Source: Mycobacterium sp. DL440
GTDB taxonomy: Bacteria > Actinomycetota > Actinomycetes > Mycobacteriales > Mycobacteriaceae
Assembly: GCF_011745145.1 (NCBI RefSeq)
Contig: NZ_CP050191.1
Span: 5,186,147-5,250,146, forward strand
Direction of reading: 5' to 3'
Length of the DNA stretch: 64,000 bases
Shown here in pieces: positions 35,101-43,126 of the stretch. The notes under the pieces were generated by a model. It saw nothing but the letters and a program-made list of their open reading frames with translations, was not told where the DNA came from and did no database searches. A program made the translations under genes and the position numbers. How positions within the stretch are numbered: the stretch's first letter is position 1; each line of letters starts with the position of its first letter.

Positions 35101-35254
35101 GCACGTCGGCGATCGCGTCCTTGCTCAACAACATGCCGCCGAGGACTGCCTGCTCGGCCGCCATGTCCTGCGGCGGCTGCCGGCCGAAATCCTCCCCAGG
35201 CGGAGGGCCATCCGTCTCCGAATCCGGATGCCCCAGGTCGTCCACCACCGCCAC
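32180..35254 (-). CDS. dnaB: Replicative DNA helicase DnaB precursor with two inteins
   Basis: A 1024-codon precursor of the hexameric replicative helicase that unwinds DNA ahead of the fork. Exteins: 1-235 (N-terminal domain from PPQDMAAEQAVLGGMLLS to the start of Walker A, ARPGVGK), 374-540 (STLGLDFMRSCSIKH, Walker B VVVDYMQLMSSGKK, ISQLNRGPEQRTDKRP) and 966-1024 (SLEQDADMVLLLHRPD, HRNGPTANITVAHQLHFSRF). Spliced length is 461 residues, normal for DnaB. Inteins fill 236-373 and 541-965. I chose the GTG at 35254 (start of AVVDDLGHPD, AAGGGGG 12 bases upstream) because it matches mycobacterial DnaB starts; another GTG at 35302 is possible. Without both splicing events Walker A is split, so helicase function depends on splicing. 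Orthologous to Rv0058. Confidence 0.96.
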   Translation of the reverse strand: MAVVDDLGHPDSETDGPPPGEDFGRQPPQDMAAEQAVLGGMLLSKDAIADVLERLRPGDFYRPSHQNVYDAILDLYGRGEPADAVTVAAELDRRSLLRRIGGAPYLHTLISTVPTAANAGFYAGIVAEKALLRRLVEAGTRVVQYGYAGADGADVADVVDRAQAEIYDVTERRASEDFVALEDLLQPTMDEIDAIASQGGISRGVPTGFTEFDEITNGLHPGQMVIIAARPGVGKALALDTPLPTPNGWTSMGDVAVGDYLIGADGEPTRVVAATEIMLDRPCFEVEFSDGTTIVADAQHQWPTGDGVRTTMHLRPGLHTIAAPTSAGGAAVLAPVCQVVAVRRLPSVPVRCVEVDNPAHLYLAGPAMVPTHNSTLGLDFMRSCSIKHRMASVIFSLEMSKSEIVMRLLSAEAKIKLADMRSGRMSDDDWTKLARRMSEISEAPLYIDDSPNLTMMEIRAKGRRLAQKADLKLVVVDYMQLMSSGKKYESRQQEVSDFSRSLKLMAKELEVPVIAISQLNRGPEQRTDKRPQVSDLRESGCLTANTRILRADNGAEVTFGELMATGERPLVWSLDEHKNMVARPMTNVFYSGHKEVFKVRLASGREVEATANHPFMTLDGWVPLGELAVGSRVAVPRRVPEPVGTARMDESEIILLANMIGDGPCVKRQPIRYASIDEQNLPAVTKAAKHFGVTAVRDDYPAARVTTLRLPAPYRLTHGKRNPIAAWLDKLGLFGKRSYEKFVPQVVFALPNDQVALFLRHLWATDGSVRWDYKVKQGRIYYASTSRRLVDDVALLLLRLDINTRIYRARKSGHRDIWHLNIFGADNQRNFLSSVDGHGEKFFAVREVLTQLQSVEARAHSDTVPVEVWDRVKAILAKRKWTEQDFALATGTWSEGPKMWTHAPGRKRLHRIASIFEDQELPDLATNDALWDKIVEVTSVGTQDVYDGTVSGTHNFVANLVSLHNSLEQDADMVLLLHRPDAIDREDPRGGEADIILGKHRNGPTANITVAHQLHFSRFTNMAR
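32360..33634 (-). other. DnaB intein 2: class 1 intein with LAGLIDADG endonuclease
   Basis: 425 residues inserted at LRESG / SLEQDAD, the same site and same family as the M. tuberculosis DnaB intein. It begins with Cys (CLTANTRILRADNG), has block B VEATANHPFMTLDGW, and ends VSGTHNFVANLVSLHN before Ser. Two LAGLIDADG helices are visible: IILLANMIGDG (about 113-123) and ALFLRHLWATDGSVRWD, each with its acidic residue. The homing endonuclease may therefore still cut. Between them lies the DNA-binding core, which includes the YYASTSRRLVDDVALLLLRL segment. Confidence 0.93.
34136..34549 (-). other. DnaB intein 1: class 3 mini-intein in the Walker A loop
   Basis: 138 residues inserted exactly between Lys and Ser of the P-loop (ARPGVGK / STLGL). 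It starts with Ala, not Cys or Ser, and has no endonuclease domain. It shows the class 3 WCT signature: Trp67 in block B (ADAQHQWPT, with the block B His65), Cys117 in block F (VRCVEVDNPAHLYLAG) and Thr136 in block G (VPTHN), ending His-Asn before a Ser +1. Class 3 inteins splice through the block F cysteine instead of residue 1. All the needed residues are present, so it should be active. Confidence 0.88.
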
Positions 35255-35684
35255 GGACTCCCCACCCCCTTCCGAGACCTGCCTCACGACGGGCTCGAAC
35301 ACTTATTCGAATCGGTACTGCGACTGTAGAACAGGGCTCCGACAACAGCTCGTGACGGGCACCGCGACGCATCACGGTAGACCGTTGCTGGCGCCGCCCG
35401 AAACCACCCCTGTTGATGAACCTGTGGATGGTCTGGGGATAGGTCTCGGTCGCAGTGTTGAGCCTCTGGGGAGAACCTGTGGATCATTCCAGGACAATCT
35501 GTTGTTTTACCAGGTCAGAGTCCCATAGCGGTTGTCAGTAATTGTGTATGGAAAGTTCTTCGGCGTGTCGTCCCGGGTTGCTGTCCCGGGCGTGTTGTGT
35601 TGCGCCCAGGGACCGCGCGGGTTAACACCGAGTTAGGTTCGCTGTCCAGAGTTTCCCGCAACGAGTTCGCCAGAGATGCAGCAA

Positions 35685-35722
35685 CGCCCGGGTGGAAACC
35701 TCTACAGGTCCCCACCCGGGCG
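35685..35722. terminator. Hairpin after rplI
   Basis: CGCCCGGGTGG (35685-35695) pairs with CCACCCGGGCG (35712-35722), 11 bases per arm, and ACCT/AGGT inside the loop extends it. It stands 49 bases beyond the rplI stop and fits a mycobacterial-style terminator without a clear T-run. The 516 bases between the dnaB start and rplI stop contain no gene I can support. Confidence 0.65.
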
Positions 35723-35770
35723 ATTGAGTGCTGGCGGATTGACTCCGCTACGGATTACTCCGCGACGGGA

Positions 35771-36226
35771 TTACTCCGCTACAACGTGCAGCGACACCTT
35801 GGCCTCGACCCCGGTGTGCAGCCGGACGGTAACCGGATGCGTGCCGACCGACTTGATGTGCGCCTTGGGCAGCTGCACAGTGCGCTTGTCCAGGTTCGGG
35901 CCGCCGGCCTTCTTGATCACGGCCACGACATCAGCAGCGGTGACCGAACCGAACAGCTTGCCGGTGTCGCCAGCAGCCTGAACCGGCAGCGACACCTCGC
36001 CCAGACCCTCGAGCGCGATCTTGAGCTCGTTGGCATGCTCGACGCCACGAATCGACTTGGCTTCGCGCGCCCGACGGATCTCGTCGGCCTGGCGCTCGGC
36101 ACCACGGGAGGCCACGATGGCCAGCCCGCGGGGCAGCAGGTAGTTACGGCCGTAGCCGTCCTTGACCTCGACGGCGTCGCCTGGGACACCCAGGTGTTCC
36201 ACCTCAGCGGTGAGAATCAGCTTCAT
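35771..36226 (-). CDS. rplI: 50S ribosomal protein L9
   Basis: A 151-residue L9 with the N-terminal RNA-binding domain ([39 protein letters not shown]), the long central helix ([20 protein letters not shown]) and the C-terminal domain ([40 protein letters not shown]). Length and both domains are complete. It is the last gene of the rpsF-ssb-rpsR-rplI operon, 11 bases after rpsR. The codons at its end (GTAGCGGAGTAA) are part of a small tandem repeat that continues past the stop. Confidence 0.98.
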   Translation of the reverse strand: MKLILTAEVEHLGVPGDAVEVKDGYGRNYLLPRGLAIVASRGAERQADEIRRAREAKSIRGVEHANELKIALEGLGEVSLPVQAAGDTGKLFGSVTAADVVAVIKKAGGPNLDKRTVQLPKAHIKSVGTHPVTVRLHTGVEAKVSLHVVAE

Positions 36227-36237
36227 TGGTCTACCCC

Positions 36238-36498
36238 CTACCGCGTCGACGAACCGAAGGGCAGCAGAGCTACCTCGCGGGCGTTCTTCACGGCGATGGC
36301 GACATCGCGCTGGTGCTGGACGCAGTTGCCGGTCACCCGGCGAGCGCGGATCTTGCCGCGCTCGCTGATGTAGGTGCGCAGCAGCGCAGTGTCCTTGTAA
36401 TCGATGATCTGCCCCTTGCCCTTCTTGGAGCAGAACACGCACTTCCGAGTCTTGACCGGCTTTTCCGGTGCCGGCCGCCTCTTAGTGGTCTTGGCCAT
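36238..36498 (-). CDS. rpsR: 30S ribosomal protein S18, zinc-binding (C+) form
   Basis: An 86-residue S18: basic N-terminus, then [18 protein letters not shown] and [40 protein letters not shown]. The CxxC plus a later Cys/His mark the zinc-dependent C+ version, the primary S18 of mycobacteria (rpsR1, Rv0055) rather than the zinc-free paralog made under zinc starvation. It lies 36 bases after ssb in the conserved operon. Confidence 0.97.
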   Translation of the reverse strand: MAKTTKRRPAPEKPVKTRKCVFCSKKGKGQIIDYKDTALLRTYISERGKIRARRVTGNCVQHQRDVAIAVKNAREVALLPFGSSTR

Positions 36499-36534
36499 TG
36501 GTTATCTCTTCCTTGCAAAAATTTTCGATGTTGA

Positions 36535-37041
36535 TCAGAACGGCGGCTCGTCGTCGGCCCCGCTGAAGGAGCCCGACGCGGGCGCACTGCCCCACGGATC
36601 GTCTTTGGGCTCGGCTGGGCGCGAAGCCCCGCCGCCACCACCGCCACCGCCGAAGCCACCGCCTCCGCCGCCACTGCGGCTGGCCTTGTTGACCTTGGCC
36701 GTGGCGTAGCGCAGGGACGGACCGATCTCGTCGACCTCGACCTCGACAACGGTGCGCTTCTCACCCTCACGGGTTTCGAAGGAACGCTGCTTGAGCCGAC
36801 CCGTGACGATCACCCGCGAACCCCGGGTGAGGCTCTCGGCCACATTCTCGGCCGCCTCACGCCAGATGTTGCACCGAAGGAACAGCGCCTCGCCGTCCTT
36901 CCACTCGTTGCTCTGCCGATCGAACATCCTCGGCGTCGAGGCAACGGTGAAGTTGGCGACAGCTGCGCCGGACGGAGTGAAACGCAATTCCGGGTCAGCG
37001 GTCAGGTTTCCGACAACTGTGATGGTGGTGTCACCAGCCAC
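36535..37041 (-). CDS. ssb: Single-stranded DNA-binding protein
   Basis: A 168-residue SSB: OB-fold with [80 protein letters not shown] and the clamp strand [13 protein letters not shown] Gly-rich spacer (about residues 120-140) follows, and the acidic tip ending GADDEPPF binds partner proteins. It starts with GTG at 37041 and sits between rpsF and rpsR, as in Rv0054. It protects ssDNA at forks and recruits repair enzymes. Confidence 0.98.
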   Translation of the reverse strand: MAGDTTITVVGNLTADPELRFTPSGAAVANFTVASTPRMFDRQSNEWKDGEALFLRCNIWREAAENVAESLTRGSRVIVTGRLKQRSFETREGEKRTVVEVEVDEIGPSLRYATAKVNKASRSGGGGGGFGGGGGGGGASRPAEPKDDPWGSAPASGSFSGADDEPPF

Positions 37042-37110
37042 GAGATCCTCCTGGGATAGGCATGTCCGTTTGCGCGAAGCCTACGTAGCCCCGCCGACGA
37101 CTGACAGCCT

Positions 37111-37401
37111 TTAGTGCTTGTCGGTCCGCATCACCTTGGTCCGCAGCACGGACTCGTTCAGGTTCAGCTGACGGTCGAGCTCGGACACGGTGGCCGGTTC
37201 AGCCTTGACATCGACGATGGCGTAGATGCCCTCGGCGTGCTTGGCGATCTCGTAGGCCAGCCGGCGGCGGCCCCAGATATCGACCTTTTCGACACTGCCA
37301 CCGTCCTTGCGGATGACGTTCAGGAACGCCTCCAGCGAGGGAGCTACGGTGCGCTCGTCGAGTGTCGGGTCGAGAATGACCATGATTTCGTATGGACGCA
37401 T
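37111..37401 (-). CDS. rpsF: 30S ribosomal protein S6
   Basis: A 96-residue S6: [59 protein letters not shown] and [20 protein letters not shown]. This is the usual length and fold. First gene of the rpsF-ssb-rpsR-rplI operon. The ATG at 37401 is preceded by a GGAGG-like stretch at 37410-37417; an open frame continues upstream but adds nothing conserved. Confidence 0.98.
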   Translation of the reverse strand: MRPYEIMVILDPTLDERTVAPSLEAFLNVIRKDGGSVEKVDIWGRRRLAYEIAKHAEGIYAIVDVKAEPATVSELDRQLNLNESVLRTKVMRTDKH

Positions 37402-37556
37402 AAGGAACCCATCACCTCCTATGGTCGTTGCGGCCACGGCGTGTCCGTGGCAGGAGGGTCGCCTGCGTCGGCAACCGGCCTAGGCTACCCGAAAGCGCCC
37501 TGATCTGCGAAATCCGTATAGGGTGAGCCCGTTGATCTTCGAGGATGGGGGACTCT

Positions 37557-38234
37557 GTGACCTTTCCCAACGGGCCCTATGGTCAGGGCTTTCCCGACCA
37601 GCCCGGTTATCAACAACAACCCGGCTATCCCCAGCACCCTGGGTATCTCCAACAGCCTGGATATCCGCAGCACCCTGCTTTTGCACAGCAGCCGAGTTAC
37701 CCACAGCAGGGCTACCCGCAGCAGCCCTACGGAATGCCGCCCGCATCGCCTGCGTCACCGAGTGGGGTGACCGGCATCATCGCGGGGGTTCTTGCCGGGC
37801 TCGGCGGCCTGACGAACTTTGTCGGCGGCCTCTTCATGGCCTTCGGGCTTTCCGTCCTGATCGGCGAGACGTCCGATGCGGCCGGTTCTGCCGGGGGCGC
37901 GTGGACAGCACTGATCGCCATCACGATATTGAACGTCGTTGCCGGGGTGTTGCTACTGATCGGAACGGTGACGTTGTTGTTGCACAAGATGATTGGTCGC
38001 TGGCTCGTGGCGGCGGGATGCGCGGTATCTATTCTGAGTACCCTGATCAACCTCACGGTGACGCCCTCGGCCATCGCAGACTACGAGTACAACCGCGGCG
38101 TGGGTGCGGACCTCGTGGGTGTCATTTTCCCCATCGTGACGCTCGTGCTGGTACTGCTGCCGTCGACCGCTGCGTGGATCCGGGCGAAGCAGAATCCGGT
38201 TGCGCCCCAGTTCTATCCGCCGTACCCGGGCTGA
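37557..38234 (+). CDS. Membrane protein with PGYPQ-type repeat tail, paralog 1
   Basis: A 225-residue protein. The first 60 residues are a cytoplasmic Pro/Gly/Tyr/Gln repeat (units like QQPGYPQHPGY) and the rest has four hydrophobic segments (GVTGIIAGVLAGLGGLTNFV, LIAITILNVVAGVLLLIGTV, WLVAAGCAVSILSTLINL, VIFPIVTLVLVLLPSTAAW). I prefer the GTG at 37557, which has a GGGGGA site 5 bases upstream, over the ATG at 37545. It is homologous to the following gene. Such repeat tails often mark mycobacterial envelope proteins; function unknown. Confidence 0.8.
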   Translation: MTFPNGPYGQGFPDQPGYQQQPGYPQHPGYLQQPGYPQHPAFAQQPSYPQQGYPQQPYGMPPASPASPSGVTGIIAGVLAGLGGLTNFVGGLFMAFGLSVLIGETSDAAGSAGGAWTALIAITILNVVAGVLLLIGTVTLLLHKMIGRWLVAAGCAVSILSTLINLTVTPSAIADYEYNRGVGADLVGVIFPIVTLVLVLLPSTAAWIRAKQNPVAPQFYPPYPG

Positions 38235-38278
38235 TCGACTATGTACAGACGCGCCACCCATCCACGATCGGAGCAGCA

Positions 38279-38830
38279 GTGACCTCTCCCCCAGGATCCG
38301 AGGGTCAACCCGAGCACGCGCTCGGCGAATCCCAACCGGACGGACCATTGGCCGCGCCTGGGGCTTCGCCGAGCGGGGTCGCAGCGATCATCACGGCTGT
38401 CCTGGCCGGGATCGGCGCCCTGTTGACCCTCAGCAACGGCATCGCCGGCCTGTCCGGACTCGTCGCGCTGGCCGGTGACGCGGGCTTGCGAACTCTGGCC
38501 CTCAGATCCCCCGGGGCGCTGACGCTGACCGTCCTGGCGACCCTGCTGAGCGTCGCCTGCGGACTCCTGCTCCTGGCCGGCACGGTGGCGCTGTTGCGCC
38601 GCAAGATGATCGGCCGTCACCTCATCGTCAGCGGCTGCGTCTTGATAATCCTCGGCAGCTTGATCAGCCTCGGGCTGAATCTCGCCGCGGCCGCCCGCTA
38701 CGGGTCCTTCGGCATCAGTGGGCTGGCAATCTTGAGTCTCGTGCTGCCGGTCGCCACGATCGTGGTGGCGTTGCTCCCGTCGACCAGGGCGTGGATCCAG
38801 GCGAAACAGGATTTGGTCGCAGCTACCTGA
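38279..38830 (+). CDS. Membrane protein, paralog 2
   Basis: A 183-residue protein with four hydrophobic segments that match the preceding gene in order and in key phrases: SGVAAIITAVLAGIGALLTL, LLLLAGTVALLRRKMIGRHL and the ending VVALLPSTRAWIQAKQD against VLVLLPSTAAWIRAKQN. The repeat tail is absent and replaced by a short Pro/Gly/Glu stretch. GGAGCA lies before the GTG at 38279. It looks like a local gene duplication with divergence; function unknown. Confidence 0.75.
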   Translation: MTSPPGSEGQPEHALGESQPDGPLAAPGASPSGVAAIITAVLAGIGALLTLSNGIAGLSGLVALAGDAGLRTLALRSPGALTLTVLATLLSVACGLLLLAGTVALLRRKMIGRHLIVSGCVLIILGSLISLGLNLAAAARYGSFGISGLAILSLVLPVATIVVALLPSTRAWIQAKQDLVAAT

Positions 38831-38875
38831 GACCGGCCAACTCCGGTATCCGCCACGTCACGGCTGATCCCACCC

Positions 38876-38927
38876 GTTGTCACGCCAGCGTGGCCGTCGG
38901 CATCGAACGTCACTCTGGCGTGACAAC
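38876..38927. terminator. Inverted repeat between the paralog 2 and GT87 genes
   Basis: GTTGTCACGCCAG (38876-38888) and CTGGCGTGACAAC (38915-38927) form a 13-base perfect inverted repeat with a 26-base loop. The right arm lies inside the last codons of the convergent GT87 gene. It is placed to stop transcription from both sides. Confidence 0.6.
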
Positions 38928-40607
38928 CGAGGCGGCGTCCGCCAACTCCGGCTCGGGGTCAGGCCTAGGTTCGATCCGCACCCGGTCAGCTGAGGGCCGC
39001 AGCCAGTCCGGCAGCCAGCGCGGCGGGGCGTCGGACGCGCGGTCGAACACTCCGCCGGTGGGGTCGTCGATGCGGCCACCGTGCCGAACCAAATCCAGTT
39101 CCGGACGATAGATCTGGCGAATGATCAACGCGCACAACATGATCACCGCGAGGTCACGCAGCAACACGGTGGTGGTGAACCATTGCTCAGGTAGGCCCTT
39201 GTTGGCCTCGCCGTACAGATACAGCATGCGTGGCACCCACACCAGAGCGTCGATCGTCATCCACGCCAACAGGATTCGGCGGTGCGGCAGGGCCAGTACC
39301 GCCAGCGGAACCAGCCACAGCGAGAACTGCGGGCTCCACACCTTGTTGGTCAGCAGGAAGGCAGCGATCACCAGGAACGCCAGTTGCGCCAACCGGGGCC
39401 GTTGCGGCGCCGTCAGTGCGATGTAGCCGATCGCGATACAGCACGCCGCGAACAACACTGCGGTCACAGTGTTGAGCACCGTCGGCGGCTGCCAGAAACC
39501 CAGGTCCGGATCGAAGCCCTGCCAGTCGCTGAACGACTTCACCACGTTGTACAGCGAATCCATGTCGTCACCGCGACGGGTATTGAGCCGGAAGAATTCG
39601 GACCACCCGCGCGGGAACAGCACCATCATCGGCAGGTTGATGACCAACCACGTCGCGACCGCGGTCAGCGCCGTCTTGCCGACCTCCCGCAGACGCCCGG
39701 TGCGCAACCCGAGCAGGACCAGCGGAACGAACAACAGCAGCGGATACAGCTTGGCCGCCACGCCGATCCCGATCAGTGCCCCGGCCCACACCGGTTTTCG
39801 CCGGGCCCACGCCAGCATCGCGCCTGCAGCAGAGGCTGTCGCGAGCGCGTCGAAGTTGGTGAACACCTGGAAGATCACGATCGGTGAGCCGGCCACCAAC
39901 GCGGCATCCCACACTCGCCTGCCGGCCAGTCGCGAGGTGGCCCAGATCGTCGCCAACCAGGCCAGCGCCAAACCGAACGCGGAGATGTTGAAGAACATCA
40001 CCACCTCGGCCACCAGCGGGACCGACACCAGCTTCGTCAGCGCGGTGTAGGTCTTGGCCAGTGACATCGACGTGTACTGGTAAAGCCCGGTCAGCACCGG
40101 ATACTCCATGTAACGGATCGCCGGACTGCCGTCGTACTGCAGGCGCGGCTTACCGGTTGCGTCGTTCTCGACCCAACTGGACTTGTAGGGAAACTTGCCC
40201 TGGTTCAACAACTCTGCGGTGTAGAGCGGAACGGTGTCGGAGTAGCACAGCTCGTAATAGGCCCGGTTGTTCTCCCAGTTGGCCACCCGCTCGCCTGCGC
40301 CGCCTTTGCCCGTCGTCTGCAGGCACGCGGTCTTGGAGGTATAGCCCAATGCCAGGAACACCACGGCGATGACGAACATCACCCGCAATGGGGTCATGAA
40401 CCGCGACCGACCGATCAACGCATGTCGGCCGACGGGTCCGCCCACGGTCTGCGACAGCGCCTCGGCCAGCGGGTCGTTGCGGCTGGGGAGGTCGCGTTCG
40501 TTGGCGCTCCGCTGGTCTTCTGCCGGCGGAGCCGGCGAGTCGAACCCGACCGGCGGGGCCGGCGAATCCAGCCCTCCCGACCGAGCCGGCGATACCCGGT
40601 CCGTCAC
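38910..40607 (-). CDS. GT87-type polyprenol-dependent mannosyltransferase-like membrane protein
   Basis: A 565-residue polytopic protein of the DUF2029/GT87 group (Rv0051-like). It has a disordered N-terminus to about residue 65, a first membrane segment MFVIAVVFLALGYTSKTACL, a periplasmic loop with NNRAYYELCYSDTVPLYTAE and YMEYPVLTGLYQYTS, then about ten further segments (FGLALAWLATIWATSRLAG, AGALIGIGVAAKLYPLLLFV, WSPQFSLWLVPLAVLAL). Relatives add alpha-mannose from polyprenyl-phosphomannose to lipoglycans outside the membrane. The start GTG overlaps the ponA1 stop by four bases, so it is coupled to cell-wall synthesis genes. Confidence 0.88.
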   Translation of the reverse strand: MTDRVSPARSGGLDSPAPPVGFDSPAPPAEDQRSANERDLPSRNDPLAEALSQTVGGPVGRHALIGRSRFMTPLRVMFVIAVVFLALGYTSKTACLQTTGKGGAGERVANWENNRAYYELCYSDTVPLYTAELLNQGKFPYKSSWVENDATGKPRLQYDGSPAIRYMEYPVLTGLYQYTSMSLAKTYTALTKLVSVPLVAEVVMFFNISAFGLALAWLATIWATSRLAGRRVWDAALVAGSPIVIFQVFTNFDALATASAAGAMLAWARRKPVWAGALIGIGVAAKLYPLLLFVPLVLLGLRTGRLREVGKTALTAVATWLVINLPMMVLFPRGWSEFFRLNTRRGDDMDSLYNVVKSFSDWQGFDPDLGFWQPPTVLNTVTAVLFAACCIAIGYIALTAPQRPRLAQLAFLVIAAFLLTNKVWSPQFSLWLVPLAVLALPHRRILLAWMTIDALVWVPRMLYLYGEANKGLPEQWFTTTVLLRDLAVIMLCALIIRQIYRPELDLVRHGGRIDDPTGGVFDRASDAPPRWLPDWLRPSADRVRIEPRPDPEPELADAASVVTPE

Positions 40608-43126
40608 GGAGGCGGCGGTGGCACCGGAACCCCCGGCGCGCCGGGCACAACAGGTGCTCCCGGCGGCGGTCCGATCGGCACGGTCGTCGGGGGGCCGATC
40701 GGGATCGTGATCCCCGGGGCCACTTCGATGGTCGGCTGAATCACGGTCTCCGAAGGCATCACCGAGACCTGCGGACCGTTCGGGAGCGTCCCGGGCGGCG
40801 GCGCCGCCGGGGCCTGAGGCACACCCGCATAGCCACCGATCTCAGTCGGCTTCGGGAACGTCTCGTTGTCGGTACCCTTCAGCGCACCGTCCATGGTGCT
40901 TTTCCAGATGTCCGACGGCAGACCCGATCCATAGACCGGCCCACCCGCCGGTGTCTTCAACGGGTTCACACCGTCGGAGGTACCCACCCAGACCGCAGTC
41001 GAAAGCGACGGCGTGTAGCCGACCATCCAGGCGTCACGATTGTCACCGGTATCGCCGAGCTGGTTGGTGCCCGTCTTGGCGGCCGAGGCGCGCCCGCCGG
41101 CCAAGTTGTGCCCGCGCGACCAGCCGGCGATCGGCTGCATCGCCGACGTGACGTTGTCGGCCACCGCCTTGTCGATGCGCTGCTCGCCGTTGTCCTGGCT
41201 GGAGGCGTCGAACAACACCTGGCCCGAGGAGTTCACCACCTTCTGCACGAAGTGCGGCTTGTGATAGACACCGGAGGCTGCGAGCGTCGCGTACGCCGAC
41301 GCCATGTCGATCACCCGGGACTGGTACTGGCCCAACACCACACCGTTGTTCGGTGGGCCGCCCTTGCCGTCCTCGGACAGCGTGTGCTCGACGCCGGGGA
41401 AACTCTCGGCCACACCGGCATCGTGCGCAGCCTTCGCCACATCCTCGGGGCCGTGCTCCAGTTTGAGCATCAGCCGGTAGTAACTGGTGTTCAGCGACCG
41501 CTTGAGCGCTTCGGCGATCGAGCAGGTGCCACACCCTTCACCTTCGACGTTGCTGATCTTGATGCCATTGACCGTCACCGGCCCACTGTCGACCTGATAG
41601 CCCAGGCCGATGCCCTGCTGCAGGGCAGCGACGAGCGCGAACACCTTGAACGACGAACCGGTCGGCAGGCCCGCCTGGGCGAAGTCGAAGCCATTGGCAT
41701 CCGAGCCGCCGTAGTAGGCCTTGACCGAGCCATCCTGCGGATCGATGGAGACCACCGCAGTCCGCATGTCGGACTCCTGGCCATCCATGTACTTGGTCAC
41801 CGCGGCCTCGGCGGCCTGCTGGGCCTGCGGGTCGATCGTGGTGGTGACCTGCAGACCCTCGGTGTTGAGCGCCTGCTCACTGATGTCGAACAGATCCAGC
41901 AGTTCCTTGGTGACCTGCCGCTCGATCAGTCCGTTCGGGCCGGTCGTCTGGTTGGCCTGGCGGGCCTGGTCCGGCGGCACCGTCGGCGGGAACACCTGTC
42001 CGGCGCGGTCCTGGGCCGACAGCGCGCCCATGTCGACCATGCCGTCGAGCACCCAGTTCCACCGCTCGGCGGCGCCCTCCGGATCCACGGCGGGGTCCAA
42101 CGTCGACGGGCGCTGGATCAGCGCGGCCATCAGTGCGCCCTCGGCGACAGTGAGCTGCTCGACCGGCTTGTCGAAGTACGCCTTGGCCGCCGCCGCGATC
42201 CCGTACGAGCCGCGACCGAAATAGATCATGTTCAGATACGCCTGCATCACAGCGTCTTTGGACCATTCGCTGGCCATCTTGGTCGAGATGACCAGCTCCT
42301 TGGCCTTACGGATCAGACCGCCGATGCCGGAGCGCTCGTCACCGACGAGTGCGTTCTTGACGTACTGCTGGGTGATGGTCGATCCGCCCTGCAGATCACC
42401 GCCCACCAGGTTGTTCTTGATCGCGCGCAACAGCGCTGTGAACGAGAAGCCCGGATTCGTGTAGAAGTCGCGGTCCTCGGCGGCCATCACCGCGTTGCGG
42501 ACGTGCTCAGGGATCTTGTCGATGCCGACGTCGACCCGGTTGCCTTCCGGCGGAACGATCTTGGCGATCTCGCTGCCGTCGCTGGCCATGATCGTCGACA
42601 CCTGATTGGTGCGGATGTCGCCGGGCTGCGGGACGTCGACGATCATGTACGCCATACCGAAGGTCACCAGCGGAAGCAGGACCATCGCCACCACTGCGGC
42701 TATCGACAGGCGTCGGACCAGCTTCCAGTTGATGTGGAACTGCCGGGTCGGCCCCGGACCCGACGGACCTGAAGACCCCGCCGCACGGCCGCCCCCCGGC
42801 GGCGGAGGGGGAGATTTAGGTGGCGGCGGTTTCGGCGGCGGAGTGCCGTCCATCGCTGCTCTGACGACGTCCAACGGGCCCGGCCCGCCGTCGCGCACCG
42901 GAGGCAGCACCGTGGTGAGCCGGTCGTCGGGCGGTACCGCCGGACGACCGGGACGACCGGTGGGACCATTCGGCCGTCCCGTGGACGCACTCTCGGCCGG
43001 TGGCCGCGGATCCCGGGCCGGCGGCCGCTTCTCGCGAGCGGGCGGCGGATTCTCGCGCGCGCCAAGGCGGTCAGCCGCACTCCGGATGTCGTTGGCTGAC
43101 CGGCTATGGCGCCCTTCGTTATTCAC
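40604..43126 (-). CDS. ponA: Bifunctional penicillin-binding protein PonA1
   Basis: An 840-residue class A PBP. It has a cytoplasmic Pro/Arg-rich region, a transmembrane helix at about 138-158 (LSIAAVVAMVLLPLVTFGMA) and a transglycosylase domain with the catalytic Glu in AVMAAEDRDFYTNPGF (about 215) and GGSTITQQYVKNAL. The transpeptidase domain has SxxK in TGSSFKVFALVAAL (about 488), SLN in EALKRSLNTSYYRL and KTGT near 685. The C-terminal tail is Pro-rich, as in M. tuberculosis PonA1 (Rv0050). It polymerises and crosslinks peptidoglycan at the pole. The start GTG (NNEGRHSRSANDIRS) matches mycobacterial PonA1 and lies inside the DUF5318 gene's end. Confidence 0.95.
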   Translation of the reverse strand: MNNEGRHSRSANDIRSAADRLGARENPPPAREKRPPARDPRPPAESASTGRPNGPTGRPGRPAVPPDDRLTTVLPPVRDGGPGPLDVVRAAMDGTPPPKPPPPKSPPPPPGGGRAAGSSGPSGPGPTRQFHINWKLVRRLSIAAVVAMVLLPLVTFGMAYMIVDVPQPGDIRTNQVSTIMASDGSEIAKIVPPEGNRVDVGIDKIPEHVRNAVMAAEDRDFYTNPGFSFTALLRAIKNNLVGGDLQGGSTITQQYVKNALVGDERSGIGGLIRKAKELVISTKMASEWSKDAVMQAYLNMIYFGRGSYGIAAAAKAYFDKPVEQLTVAEGALMAALIQRPSTLDPAVDPEGAAERWNWVLDGMVDMGALSAQDRAGQVFPPTVPPDQARQANQTTGPNGLIERQVTKELLDLFDISEQALNTEGLQVTTTIDPQAQQAAEAAVTKYMDGQESDMRTAVVSIDPQDGSVKAYYGGSDANGFDFAQAGLPTGSSFKVFALVAALQQGIGLGYQVDSGPVTVNGIKISNVEGEGCGTCSIAEALKRSLNTSYYRLMLKLEHGPEDVAKAAHDAGVAESFPGVEHTLSEDGKGGPPNNGVVLGQYQSRVIDMASAYATLAASGVYHKPHFVQKVVNSSGQVLFDASSQDNGEQRIDKAVADNVTSAMQPIAGWSRGHNLAGGRASAAKTGTNQLGDTGDNRDAWMVGYTPSLSTAVWVGTSDGVNPLKTPAGGPVYGSGLPSDIWKSTMDGALKGTDNETFPKPTEIGGYAGVPQAPAAPPPGTLPNGPQVSVMPSETVIQPTIEVAPGITIPIGPPTTVPIGPPPGAPVVPGAPGVPVPPPPP

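Noticed and set aside
34175..35329. 384-codon plus-strand frame in dnaB
   Set aside because: Antisense shadow of dnaB and intein 1 with no protein-family features.
41108..42772. 554-codon plus-strand frame in ponA1
   Set aside because: Antisense shadow; ponA1 motifs on the minus strand are complete.
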